Assembly: GCA_029261835.1 (NCBI GenBank)
Contig: JAJDAO010000043.1
Span: 24,908-88,907 of the forward strand
Direction of reading: 5' to 3'
DNA from: Deltaproteobacteria bacterium
Lineage (GTDB): Bacteria > Myxococcota_A > UBA9160 > UBA4427
Length of the DNA: 64,000 nucleotides
The notes below the pieces were generated by a model. The model did not search any database. It was not told the DNA's origin and saw nothing but the letters and a program-made list of their open reading frames with translations. Shown here piece by piece: positions 29,661 through 38,546 of this stretch. A program made the position numbers and the translations under genes. Position 1 is the stretch's first letter. Each line of letters starts with the position of its first letter.

Positions 29661-30937
29661 CCGGTGCTGACACTACTGAGAGTTGATATCTCAGTGCTGG
29701 GGTTACTGTGGGGTGACTCTTCCTCGGTCTCCAGTCGCACCAAGAGGTCGGCAGGCACCTCGTCCTCCCCCACGCCGAGCGGCCGGCGATAGGCATCGCC
29801 CCCAGCCCACCGGGCGTAGTGGCGGGCCGTCACCGCTACGTCGGCGTGGCCGAGTTGCTTTGACACGTAGCCGAGCTGGATACCTGCCGTGATGAGCTGC
29901 GACGCGAACGTGTCGCGCAGGTCCTTCGGGCTGTGGCCGGCGAGTCGCGCCACCTTGCAGACCCTCTTGAAGTGGCGGGAGCGGTAGTTGCTCGGGTCGA
30001 CGGTCGGGAGGATTCGAACGTCTTCTTCCGGTCGCCCATCTGCTAGCCAGCGTTCCATGAGGAGCCCCCGGAGTCGGCGTGAGAGAGCTACCCGCCTCGC
30101 CCGCCCGCTCTTCGTCGGCCCGATGTGCCTGCCCCGCGCCCGGGTCTCCTCGATGCTCAGGGACCGCGACGTGTCGGCTGCGCCTTTCCCCCACCACACG
30201 TCCGACCACCGTATGCCGATCGCCTCGCCCAAGCGGAGGCCCGCGTCGAGCTGCAGCATGTCGCAGAGGTAGCCGTCCCCGCCCTCGGCGGTGCTGGCCT
30301 CCACGAATGCTCGGATCCGTGAGGGCTCCTCGATGGGGTTCACGTGGGCTCCGGGGTCGGACTGCGCCCTACCCCGCTGCGTCCGGTTGCGCCGGCGGAG
30401 AGTGGCGCGGAAGGTGTCCGCCGGGTTGGCCTCGATGACCTCGAGGTCGACGGCGTAGGAGAGCACGGCCGACAGGACGTCGAGGTAGTTCTTTCCGGTC
30501 TTGGGCGAGCGCTCCCGGGCCTCGACTTCCTTCCCCCACCAGTCGAGGAGCACCGGCTTTGTAATGTCGTCGAGTCGCCAATTCTCGAAGTAGGCGAGCA
30601 CGCGGCCACGAAGCTCTGCGTCGGGCTTGCTCGGGTCAGGCTCACGAGCGCCGAGGAGCCTTCGGCGATCTTCCTTTGTGGTCTCTGCCAGGCTGCCCAT
30701 CGCCTCACGCAGGTATCGGCCTGCGAATTCGCCGAACCGCGGGACATCCAGCAACGAGACTCCGCTCTCCGTGCCACTTCGCTGTTCGTAGAGGTCGCGA
30801 ACTGCTGCAGCTTCGTCCCAGTCGCTCGTCTTGGTGGAGAAACGACTCCTCCGACCGTTCGCCACTCGCTGGTAGTAGATCACGCCATCCCGAGCAAAAA
30901 GGTTTCGGTACTTACGGCCGCGGGGTTTCTTTCTCAT
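29633..30937 (-). CDS. Tyrosine recombinase/integrase 1 of the tRNA-fMet island
   Basis: 434-residue phage-type integrase whose 3' end abuts the tRNA attachment repeat, as expected for the integrase of element 1. Catalytic residues: R235 (LRLGEAIGI), K276 (GPTKSGRARR), K338/R341 in place of the HxxR box (PKDLRDTFASQL), H364 (QLGHADVAVT) and Y374 (ARHYARW). An N-terminal SAM-like core-binding region spans about 70-180. The last 10 codons (STGKEKPPESQ) are read from the complement of the tRNA terminator. A polar C-terminal extension (about 390-434) contains a TGGGGTNACT tandem DNA motif also found at the far end of the element. Confidence 0.93.
29697..29719 (+). repeat. Possible integrase arm-site repeat, left end of element 1
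   Basis: Tandem TGGGGTTACT/TGGGGTGACT (11-bp period). A matching 23-bp block (20 of 23 identical) is at 44806-44828 near the other end. Just upstream, ACTGAGA...TCTCAGT (about 29676-29696) is a perfect 7-bp inverted repeat. Both positions fit arm-type sites of a tyrosine integrase; this is inference. Confidence 0.5.
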
Positions 30938-31070
30938 CGTCTCGCCCCTCTTCTGGCAAATCCGGGCTCCTGCGACCGGACCGCCCCATTGGTGGAGTTA
31001 CCTCGCTTTCGTGAATACCTCATCCCCTACCCCGATACCGGGTGCCATTGCTCCAAAAAGGCGGTGCGCC

Positions 31071-32036
31071 CTAGAGCAACCCCTCCCCAGCATGGTCTGC
31101 GAACGCATCCGCACGCCGGGTGTAGATGCGCACCATGGCCACAGAGCGGTGTCCGGTGTGGTCCATGATCCGCTCGGCAGCAGCTCCCCGCTCGGCTGCG
31201 CTGGTGACGAAGCCGGCCCGCAGGCTATGGCCTCCGAACTCGGCGGGGTCGAAGCCAGCCCTCTTGGCGTGAGCCTTCACCACGTCGGCCACTGCTCGCG
31301 TGCTCATGCTCGAACCCACGTTGCCGTGGCGGTCTACAGAGCGGAAAACCAGCCCAGAGGTCAGGCCCGCAGCGGTTACCCACGACAACAGGGCTTTGAC
31401 CGGGCAGGTTTCGGGGCTGCGGCCGAAGGGGATGGCTCGCTGCTGTCCCTTGCCCTCCTGGTCCGTCTTCGAACGCTTCACCGTTACGAGTAGCCCTCGC
31501 TCCGTCTCCTCGATGTCGGCCAGGTCGAGTGCCACGAGTTCGCTGCGTCGCATGGCGCTGGCAAACCCGAAGAGCAGCAGCGCACGATCCCGCAGCCCCT
31601 TCATCGTGTCGGGCTTGGCGTGGGCCACCATGCCAGCCAGGCGGTCCACGGTAGCCGGGGCCTTTCGCTTCGGAGCCACACCAAGTTCGCGGCGGATGCC
31701 GGTCATGGTGGCACGCACACCCTTCGCCGCGGTTGGACTCTCCAGCCCTTGGCTCTCGTGAGCCCAGCGGATGGCGGCGAGTCGTTGCCCCAGTGTGGAG
31801 ACGCTACGCCCAGCCTTCGCACCCGCAGCCAGGTAGCGGGCCACGGTCTCGGGGCTGGCGGGCATCGAGTCCAGCCGCTGCCCATCACACCAGGCGGCGA
31901 AGTCGGCCAGGCCCGTGCGATAGGCGCGGCGAGTGCTGGGAGCCAGAGACTCGGCCACGTAGGCCATCACGTCCGTGAGTTCGGCTGGGATGGTGGGGGC
32001 AGAATCGACGAAGGGGACGAGTTCGGCGGCGGTCAT
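31071..32036 (-). CDS. Tyrosine recombinase 2 (XerD/Int-like)
   Basis: 321-residue tyrosine recombinase not closely similar to integrase 1. The N-terminal core-binding domain (STRRAYRTGLADFAAWCDGQ) precedes the catalytic residues R163 (AMRRSELVAL), K190 (VKRSKTDQEG), H270/R273 (GHSLRAGF), H296 (HTGHRS) and Y305 (RIYTRR). ATG 32036 has GAGGAG 8 bases upstream. Its promoter has a TTGCCA-17-TAACAT layout with a GCTGGCTTT spacer motif shared with the promoter at 34510, pointing to a common repressor. It may be from a second, older element or resolve dimers of element 1. Confidence 0.92.
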   Translation of the reverse strand: MTAAELVPFVDSAPTIPAELTDVMAYVAESLAPSTRRAYRTGLADFAAWCDGQRLDSMPASPETVARYLAAGAKAGRSVSTLGQRLAAIRWAHESQGLESPTAAKGVRATMTGIRRELGVAPKRKAPATVDRLAGMVAHAKPDTMKGLRDRALLLFGFASAMRRSELVALDLADIEETERGLLVTVKRSKTDQEGKGQQRAIPFGRSPETCPVKALLSWVTAAGLTSGLVFRSVDRHGNVGSSMSTRAVADVVKAHAKRAGFDPAEFGGHSLRAGFVTSAAERGAAAERIMDHTGHRSVAMVRIYTRRADAFADHAGEGLL

Positions 32037-32077
32037 GGGAGGCACTCCTCAGGGCGGTTTCTAGCTTCTGAGAAGTC

Positions 32078-32106
32078 ATGTTATCGAAAGCCAGCCTTTA
32101 TGGCAA
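32078..32106 (-). promoter_or_regulatory. Promoter of recombinase 2 with shared operator motif
   Basis: On the minus strand, TTGCCA (32106-32101), a 17-bp spacer containing GGCTGGCTTT, and TAACAT (32083-32078). The same layout (TTGCCA-17-TACAAT with AGCTGGCTTT in the same place) occurs at 34510-34538. Confidence 0.6.
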
Positions 32107-32281
32107 CACATGGCGTTGCTGGGCATATAAGCATTCTGGGGGGCTACCCCGTGACGGCCCGCTTCGAGCCCAAGTGGTCGCCAACTCTTTCAGCCCATCT
32201 CATCGCCGATCGGCTTCTTCTTAGGAGCACAATACCGACAGCCAGGATCTGAGCGGCGTCGGCTCGGACGCGCTTACCGTC

Positions 32282-33604
32282 CTAGCCGCGAAGCCTTCGC
32301 CAGCCGATGAGGCCGAGTAGAACAGAAGAGATCGCTGCAGAAAAGGGTAGTAGCAGGGGAACGAAGTGCATCGAACTCAAGTGCACATCCACCATTGTCT
32401 GTCCCTCCGAGCTGTTCTGTCCGGGCGGAATGATGCTGCAAGTCGAAGTCAATACAGTCGCGACACTCATGCTGGGGACGGCCACCTGGGCAAGCAGTTC
32501 TCCTACCTTGTTCTCAAGGCCTTGCAGATCCGTGTAGGGTGAGATCCCAGTTTCCTGTGCAATCGGTCCAGCTCCCGGAGGGTTCTCATAGACGTATATG
32601 TCGATCTGATTCCGACCATAGTGGTACTCGAAGAATATGATCACAGGGTTGCCGGTGGTCGGATGGGTTCCCCAGTTTACGTAGAGATCAAACGGCACCG
32701 GAGGATCTTGTTGGTCACCCGCGAAAACGTCGTTTTCGGCATCGTTGAGAAAACAGCCACAGGCCCATTCACCCGTTCCAAGTCTTACGCGGATTCCGGC
32801 CGGATAGCACTCCACTTCAAAGGTCGTATTTGCGGTGGATTCAGACTGCAGTGGGCCTAGGGTATTCGGATCGCTTGCGTCGCATACCTTGTCGGCTGTA
32901 CAGAAGTTGTTGCAGCCGTCGTTCTGCACGAGATTGCCGTCATCGCACTCCTCTGTTCCTGTAACGAACCCGTCCCCACAAACCTCGCCAACCACTAGTC
33001 GAGAGGCACCGGAAGCGACGGACGCGCCCGTGCGTACCCCTGTTGCGTCCGTCCAGATCAGAGTCACCAACCCGTCGGTATCTGTATCGAGAAATGTACG
33101 CAGGGTGGCGCTGGAGAAGTCAATTGCATCACCGACGGTGGTTGTTGGTGGCACTCCGTAGGTCCCCAGAAACGACGCCGATGTCACCCCTGAACCGCTA
33201 GACGTGTTGTTGCCTGGTGCGTTGTTCCAAGTGATTCCAGACTCTGACCACGCCTCGCCGCTGTGTCCGTCGTTGAGCCCATACACGTTGACGAAGTGGG
33301 TAGTTGCAGGTACGAATCCGCCCGAGGACACGAACCCAATGGGCATATGCAGCGTAACAGGGGCTACTGGCTTGGCGATCGAAGAGATGTCGAACCGGAT
33401 GTAGCTCTTGCGCGTGGCGTCGCTGCCGGCTCCGTCATTCTTGACAGCCAGATGGCCAGTACTTCCGAAGTTGGTGTTGGCATAGATTCCGGCGTTTATG
33501 TAGGCGTCCGCATCGGGTGGCAGCGATTGTGAACGTGCTGGCGAGGCCACTCCGAAGACGGCTGTACAAAGCATGAGAGCTAGCGGCAAGTTCGAGCGAA
33601 TCAT
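32282..33604 (-). CDS. Exported DNRLRE/cysteine-rich-repeat protein with C-terminal sorting tail
   Basis: 440-residue secreted protein. After a signal peptide (LPLALMLCTAVFGVASPARS), residues about 30-210 resemble a DNRLRE-type beta-sandwich (PDADAYINAGIYANTNFGS, YIRFDISSI, NNAPGNNTSSG). Next is a MYXO/DUF4215 repeat (CGDGFVTGTEECDDGN..DGCNNFC) and a Cys-containing domain with FFEYHYGRNQ. The end is a membrane helix and basic cap (LLPFSAAISSVLLGLIGWRR), like PEP/MYXO-type sorting tails. ATG 33604 with GAGG upstream is preferred; a longer frame lacks a signal peptide. It is probably displayed on the cell surface. Confidence 0.8.
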   Translation of the reverse strand: MIRSNLPLALMLCTAVFGVASPARSQSLPPDADAYINAGIYANTNFGSTGHLAVKNDGAGSDATRKSYIRFDISSIAKPVAPVTLHMPIGFVSSGGFVPATTHFVNVYGLNDGHSGEAWSESGITWNNAPGNNTSSGSGVTSASFLGTYGVPPTTTVGDAIDFSSATLRTFLDTDTDGLVTLIWTDATGVRTGASVASGASRLVVGEVCGDGFVTGTEECDDGNLVQNDGCNNFCTADKVCDASDPNTLGPLQSESTANTTFEVECYPAGIRVRLGTGEWACGCFLNDAENDVFAGDQQDPPVPFDLYVNWGTHPTTGNPVIIFFEYHYGRNQIDIYVYENPPGAGPIAQETGISPYTDLQGLENKVGELLAQVAVPSMSVATVLTSTCSIIPPGQNSSEGQTMVDVHLSSMHFVPLLLPFSAAISSVLLGLIGWRRLRG

Positions 33605-33997
33605 GGGCGCCTCGGATTCTTCCCGACACACGACTGAGATTTCGTCTGGACAGTATGCACTGGCCGATTCTCGCATCTTGAGGGACAAGCGGTCAACTAC
33701 CCGCTCTCTCTTAGGGGCCCGTACCCCTGACGGCCACCACACCAGAAGCACTGTCACGGTGTCAAGAGATCTGGCTCGCGTGGGAGCCGGCCTCTCAGAA
33801 GAGGACCTGCCCACCAGTCTACGCAGCCGAGGTTGAGAACAACCTGCGGAACGAACGGGGTGCAAGAGTCTGCCGATTAGGCCCATCTGGCCCGGCGTGG
33901 AGTCCTCCCCTCACAGCCCCTTGACCATGTCGCACAATGTCCTTCATGGCGCGCGCTGTCGCTGTTTCGAAGACTCTACCCCGACGAGTACAAGCGC

Positions 33998-34342
33998 TTA
34001 CACCCTCGGCGGTCTCCCCCTCCGCCCCTTGACCGGCTCGTCAGCCTCGAACGGCTTGCCCTTGTTGTAGACCTTGCGGAGTTCAGCGATGGCGTCGCGC
34101 AGAGCCCGCTCAGTCAGGCCCGACATACTGCCGCCGATAGCCTTTAGCGGCACCGAGATGCTCGCCACACGCAGCTCCTGGAGTAGGTCTGCGGGCAGAT
34201 CAAAGGTGGCCTTGCTACGCGCTGGAGTCTCTTCTGCGGCCTTCTCGGGTTCTTTCTGGGCCTGGCGCTTGCGGGCCCTCTTCTTAGACACGGAGGCTCT
34301 GCTGGAGCTGCTCTTGCGGCCAGAACGCTTGCGGGCAGTCAT
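33998..34342 (-). CDS. Small basic protein with RHH-like fold
   Basis: 114 residues. The N-terminus is very Lys/Arg/Ser-rich. The central ATFDLPADLLQELRVASI segment followed by GGSMSGLTERALRDAIAEL looks like a ribbon-helix-helix DNA-binding domain. AGGTGG precedes the ATG. It is divergent from the HTH gene at 34585, across a 240-bp region with operator-like repeats, so it may be the repressor acting there. This is inference. Confidence 0.65.
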   Translation of the reverse strand: MTARKRSGRKSSSSRASVSKKRARKRQAQKEPEKAAEETPARSKATFDLPADLLQELRVASISVPLKAIGGSMSGLTERALRDAIAELRKVYNKGKPFEADEPVKGRRGRPPRV

Positions 34343-34489
34343 TCTGCCACCTCAGGGCAGGCCAGGTTCACGGCCAGCGTAGAACTCCCCCCGCCGCCTT
34401 TTCTCTTGAGAAACGTGACAACCGACATAGGCACCCCCTTCGAAGCCAGAGCCTACGCCCACCGGCAAGGCATCGCCAGCGGACATGGC

Positions 34490-34538
34490 TATAGCCGGCT
34501 GTGCTGTCTTTGCCAGGTATAGCTGGCTTTGCTACAAT
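34490..34538 (+). promoter_or_regulatory. Promoter with repeated operator upstream of the small HTH gene
   Basis: TTGCCA (34510-34515), 17-bp spacer, TACAAT (34533-34538). A 16-bp motif TATAGCYGGCTKTGCT occurs at 34490-34505 and again inside the spacer at 34518-34533, 28 bp apart; GGCTATAGCC at the first copy is a perfect palindrome. The same GCTGGCTTT element is in the recombinase 2 promoter (32078-32106). Confidence 0.65.
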
Positions 34539-34584
34539 GTCGGGACAGACACCTACCCCCAAGGTCCTGAAAAGGAAGAAGAAT

Positions 34585-34857
34585 ATGAATCAGCAGACAG
34601 CCGAAACCATCAGCGAAGCCATCCGAGAGCGCCACTTCTCCGAGCCGATGAAGCGGGGCCTGGTCCGCGTGCTCAAGGGCCAGAGCTACCGCCGTGCCGC
34701 CGCAGACGAGGGCATCGGCTACCGGGAGCTGCACCGCAACGCCAAGACGGTGCCCGGCCTGGTCGAGCTTCACCTAGAGGCGTGGCGCAAGAGCTGGGGC
34801 CGAGACTTCCCGAGCTTGTGGCGCCACCACATCGAGCGGCGGGAGAAGGCGGCTTAG
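34585..34857 (+). CDS. Small HTH-like protein
   Basis: 90 residues, with ATG set by AAGGAAG upstream. The segment KRGLVRVLKGQSYRRAAADE followed by GIGYRELHRNAKTVPGLV has the look of a helix-turn-helix of the type found in small phage regulators. It is transcribed from the strong promoter at 34510-34538. No exact family is recognised. Confidence 0.7.
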   Translation: MNQQTAETISEAIRERHFSEPMKRGLVRVLKGQSYRRAAADEGIGYRELHRNAKTVPGLVELHLEAWRKSWGRDFPSLWRHHIERREKAA

Positions 34858-35122
34858 CAGCCCTTCCGAAACGATGCCCTTGAATATCCCCACCTGGCAT
34901 ACACTCGATAGCCACGGCCGCGAGATAAGCATAGAGTGTGAGTCATACCACCCGCCTCGGAAGGGGACGGCTCATGCGCGTATCGGTCTTTTTTGATTCC
35001 CGTTCTAGCTCTGGCTGTCACTCAAGAAACGCGGGCCGGGCGACGTTCATGGGCTCGGCGGCAAGCCCTCCTACCTCGATCGCGATCTCAGCAAGGTTTG
35101 TTTCCGCTGGAAGGATCATGAA

Positions 35123-36373
35123 ATGCGAAGGCTTCTAGTTGCGCTTGTGGGGCTTCTGGTGGTGGTGTGTTTGTTTGGCAGCAGTAGCGCCTACGCCGAT
35201 CTGAGTGATGGTCTTGTCGCGTATTACCCGTTCAACGGGAATGCGAATGACGAGAGTGGGAACGGGCATCACGGAACGGTCTATGGAGCCACCCCCGGCG
35301 AAGACATCTATGGTAGTCCGGATACCGCCTACGCTTTCGATGGCGTTAATGACTACATCGACATCCCTTACCAATCAGATATCGAACCGGACATCTTCAC
35401 TGTCTCCGTATTGTTTAATACTCAGATGACAACAATAGGTCAACTAATTGGCACCGACCCCAATGGTGTCAGCTGTAATCATGGATACAATCTACGCACG
35501 ATTGGCTCGGCAAATTTCTGGATCGATCCATCTTCATCCTGCGGAGCGCATTGGGCCAGTATATCTTCTAATGAATCAGTTAATGACGGACTGTGGCACC
35601 ATTTCGTTGCTGTATATGATTCATCCGGAAACATAAAGATGTATATCGATGGAATTCTACAGAATGCTAGCGGCAGCAGTGGGTACAACAAGACTCATGC
35701 TTCCATCCGCATCGGGATGTGGAGAAAGAGTACTGAACTAGCCTATTTTGATGGACGTCTTGATGAAATACGCATCTACAACCGCGCTCTTTCTGAGCCC
35801 GAAATCAGTGAACTGGCCTTCTCGCAACCGGTTGCGTCGGGTCATTACTTGACATGGTGGGGTGACTACAATGGTTGGAAGCCTACAAACGAAACAACAA
35901 GAACAGAGCAGGCGACTGAGGAAATGCTCTTGGCCCTTACAGCTGGAGTTCCAGATTATTCCTGTGGAGGCACTCCTCATAAGTGTAACACTGTTGAGTG
36001 CACACTGATATGTGACTTGGCTTGTATTCCCATGACTTGCTGCGAGGAGGTTTCGCAGAGCGGATCATGGAAATTCGCGAATATTTGCGGTACGCCAACT
36101 ACGGCCACAGGAGGTTGGGATGTGGTCTACTATCCCACGTGTGGTGATGGACTCATCGAATCCCCGGAAGGATGCGACGACGGTGGAGCAACACCCGGCG
36201 ACGGCTGCGACGCAAGCTGTCAGATAGAATCGGGCTGGGCCTGCGTGGGTGAGCCTTCGGTGTGCACCGTGGTCTCGATCCCCACCCTCTCCCGCTACTT
36301 CCAACTTGCGCTCGTCGTAGGCATGTTGACGGCGGGAGCATGGATGTGGCGACGACGAACTCGCAAAGCTTGA
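35123..36373 (+). CDS. Exported LamG-domain protein with MYXO repeat and IPTL-CTERM tail
   Basis: 416 residues: a signal peptide (LLVALVGLLVVVCLFGSSSA), a concanavalin-A-like LamG domain (about 28-235; GLVAYYPFNGNANDESGNG, WHHFVAVYDSSGNIKMYIDG, LDEIRIYNRALS), a Cys-rich middle, one DUF4215/MYXO repeat (CGDGLIESPEGCDDGGATPG) and an IPTL-CTERM sorting signal (SIPTLSRYFQLALVVG, then a WRRR cap). LamG domains often bind glycans. Base composition from about 35400 to 36100 is clearly more AT-rich than its surroundings, which suggests a recent foreign origin. GGAAGGATC precedes the ATG. Confidence 0.88.
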   Translation: MRRLLVALVGLLVVVCLFGSSSAYADLSDGLVAYYPFNGNANDESGNGHHGTVYGATPGEDIYGSPDTAYAFDGVNDYIDIPYQSDIEPDIFTVSVLFNTQMTTIGQLIGTDPNGVSCNHGYNLRTIGSANFWIDPSSSCGAHWASISSNESVNDGLWHHFVAVYDSSGNIKMYIDGILQNASGSSGYNKTHASIRIGMWRKSTELAYFDGRLDEIRIYNRALSEPEISELAFSQPVASGHYLTWWGDYNGWKPTNETTRTEQATEEMLLALTAGVPDYSCGGTPHKCNTVECTLICDLACIPMTCCEEVSQSGSWKFANICGTPTTATGGWDVVYYPTCGDGLIESPEGCDDGGATPGDGCDASCQIESGWACVGEPSVCTVVSIPTLSRYFQLALVVGMLTAGAWMWRRRTRKA

Positions 36374-36662
36374 GCCCCCCCTTCCGCCCCCCCCACCCCC
36401 CTCGACGAGGCCGATAGTCCCGTCCGCAAGATGTGAACTCAAACACTCTGTGTCGGGGTGACTAAGACAGGTCTGCTCTGCGTTCGCCTGCTGCGGATCA
36501 TTAAAAGGCTGCGGTCGGGGCTGGGTGAGTAGGAGAGGGACAGTTCCTCACGCGCGCTCCTGCCCGTTTTGCAACGGGAGACTTGAGTATGCGCAGTGCA
36601 CTCTTTGCTTGAAGATATGTCGTTCCGCGTGAGACAATCTCGCTTCCTGGGAGGGGTTGCTC
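36374..36662. other. Intergenic stretch, C-rich at its left
   Basis: No gene seen. It begins with a C-rich run (about 36376-36405). The right end holds GGGAGGGG, the ribosome site for the gene at 36663. Confidence 0.4.
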
Positions 36663-37622
36663 ATGCGTCGCTTTGTGCTGCTGGCTTTGGTGCTGACTGC
36701 TTCTGGCGGAGGCCACGCTCAGGCAGTCACGATCGAGTGGGTCACTGTGGGGGGCGCGGGCAATGCGGCCGACACCACGGGCTACGGTGCGGTGGCGGAC
36801 ATCTACCAAATTAGCAAGTACGAGACGACCAACGCCCAGTACGCCGAGTTTCTGAATGCGGTGGCGGACACCGACACCAACGCGCTCTACAACGCGAATA
36901 TGGCGAACCCGAACCCGGTGCCCTCGGGTCGTGGCGGAATCACTCGTATCGGCAGCTCGGGGAGCTACACGTACAGCACCATTGCCGGCCGCGAGAACAA
37001 ACCGGTGAACTACGTGTCGTTCTACGACAGCCTGCGCTTTGCGAACTGGCTGCACAACGGCCAGACGACGGGGGCACAGGACAGCACGACGACGGAGGAC
37101 GGCGCCTACACGTTCAGCGGCACGACGAGCGTCGGCGCGCGCAACGCGGGTGCCACGATCTTCCTCACCAGCGAGGACGAGTGGTACAAGGCCGCCTACT
37201 ACGACGCGGTGTCGACCGGCTACAACCCGTACCCGTTCGCGGACGGGTTCAACGGCGCGGCGTGCGAGGGTCCGGCGGGCACCACGACCCATTCCGCGAA
37301 CTGCCAATCTGCCGTGGGCAACACCACCGATGTGGGCGCCTACACCACCTCGCCGAGCGACTACGGCACCTTCGACCAGGGCGGCAACGTCTACGAGTGG
37401 AACGAGGCCATCATCAGCGGCTCGTTCCGCGGCCTGCGGGGCGGGAGCTGGGACGGCTCCCCGGTCGGCCTCGCCGCGTCGAACCGGGTCAGCGACAGCC
37501 CGACCAACGAGAACAACAGCTTCGGTTTTCGCGTCGCAATGATCCCCGAGCCCGGTACGGCCCTGCTCCTCGGTATCGGCCTCGTAGCGATGGCAGTGAA
37601 GCAAAGGCACGCGGCAGCGTAG
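36663..37622 (+). CDS. Exported formylglycine-enzyme-like (SUMF1/FGE-sulfatase) domain protein with PEP-CTERM tag
   Basis: 319 residues. After a signal peptide comes an FGE-sulfatase/SUMF1 fold (YQISKYETTNAQYAEFLNAV; PVNYVSFYDSLRFANWLHNG; FLTSEDEWYKAAYY; GGNVYEWNEA; RGLRGGSWDG; GFRVAM). It ends with a textbook PEP-CTERM signal (PEPGTALLLGIGLVAMAV then KQRH), so it should be processed by an exosortase. True FGE enzymes need an active-site cysteine pair or copper site; I see only two cysteines (in CEGP and ANCQ), so it is more likely a binding or structural protein. GGGAGGGG precedes ATG 36663. Confidence 0.87.
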   Translation: MRRFVLLALVLTASGGGHAQAVTIEWVTVGGAGNAADTTGYGAVADIYQISKYETTNAQYAEFLNAVADTDTNALYNANMANPNPVPSGRGGITRIGSSGSYTYSTIAGRENKPVNYVSFYDSLRFANWLHNGQTTGAQDSTTTEDGAYTFSGTTSVGARNAGATIFLTSEDEWYKAAYYDAVSTGYNPYPFADGFNGAACEGPAGTTTHSANCQSAVGNTTDVGAYTTSPSDYGTFDQGGNVYEWNEAIISGSFRGLRGGSWDGSPVGLAASNRVSDSPTNENNSFGFRVAMIPEPGTALLLGIGLVAMAVKQRHAAA

Positions 37623-37692
37623 GGCGACCCGGCAACCCACACGCTAGAGCCGCCCAGTACCCTCATGCGGGCATTCCTGGCGGTGCTGGCGC

Positions 37693-37956
37693 CTACCAGA
37701 ACTTATCCTCGTACGGCATACGAGGCCGGAGGCTCTCACGGTGAGCACGCTCTACAGCCCGGCGACGGCGCTTCTTGGCCGCGTCCAGGTCGCACCCGTG
37801 GAGGTATCGGAGTGCAAGCACCAGCGGGCCCGGGATTCTGCGCTGCCCGGTCTCCCACCAGTAGAGCGCTCCTGAGCTGACGCCAAGTTTCTCAGCCAAG
37901 GCTCGGCGGGACAGGCCGTGCTCACGGCGCCAGGTGCGGAGTTCTTCAGGCGTCAT
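37693..37956 (-). CDS. XRE-family helix-turn-helix regulator
   Basis: 87 residues with a Cro/C1-type HTH (LRTWRREHGLSRRALAEKLG then VSSGALYWWETGQRRIPG, residues about 6-45) and a basic C-terminal tail. GAGGGACA precedes the ATG. It is a likely phage-type or element repressor; candidate operators are the TGGGAA..TTCCCA repeats at 42759-42826. Confidence 0.85.
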   Translation of the reverse strand: MTPEELRTWRREHGLSRRALAEKLGVSSGALYWWETGQRRIPGPLVLALRYLHGCDLDAAKKRRRRAVERAHRESLRPRMPYEDKFW

Positions 37957-38546
37957 TGTCCCTCACAGTGTACGCAGAGCAGGGCTGCGGAATAGGCCGA
38001 CAAGGGAGCTTCTCCACGCCCACACGAACGCAGCAGGGGGGGACCCCCAAAACCCGGGAGCGGCCTCGATGTCAACTCCTGTTTCCGCATAGGTCCGGAA
38101 ATCTCATGGCACCCCCGACAAGCCATCCAGGAAAGGGGGAGGATGCGGAAGAGCGCACTCCCGACGAGCAGCAGCAGCTATCGGCGGTAGATGTCGGGAG
38201 GACAGACCCGGGGAGGTCAATTCGCGGCAGTTTCTGTCTGACCACCCGCGCGGTCCTGGAGGGCACAGGCTGTGGAGATGCCGGTCCCCCTACCCACGGC
38301 GAACAGCTCGCGAAGGTTATCATTTGCTAGCAGGCGGCAGCCCCGACACACCTGCGACGTCAAGTGCGTTTCTCCGGGACCGCTGTGCTAGCAAACAACT
38401 CAGCGAGAACCGCGCCGCGTGAGGCGCTTGAATTCATCCCCGATTCAAAGCGTGGGGATTCCGAGGCAGCACCCGGAAGCTCACGCGCACACCGGCGGTG
38501 CTGTCGTGCGTGCAAAGGAAGATCTGACAGGCGGCGTGAGGGGCGG
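37957..38546. other. Non-coding stretch with a perfect inverted repeat
   Basis: No gene supported over 590 bp. TTTGCTAGCA (38323-38332) and TGCTAGCAAA (38386-38395) are perfect inverted copies, each holding a GCTAGC palindrome. They could be operator or protein-binding sites; their role is unknown. Confidence 0.4.

Noticed and set aside
36501..37640. 379-residue minus-strand frame opposite the FGE-like gene
   Set aside because: Val/Arg-rich out-of-frame read; the plus strand has clear SUMF1 and PEP-CTERM motifs.
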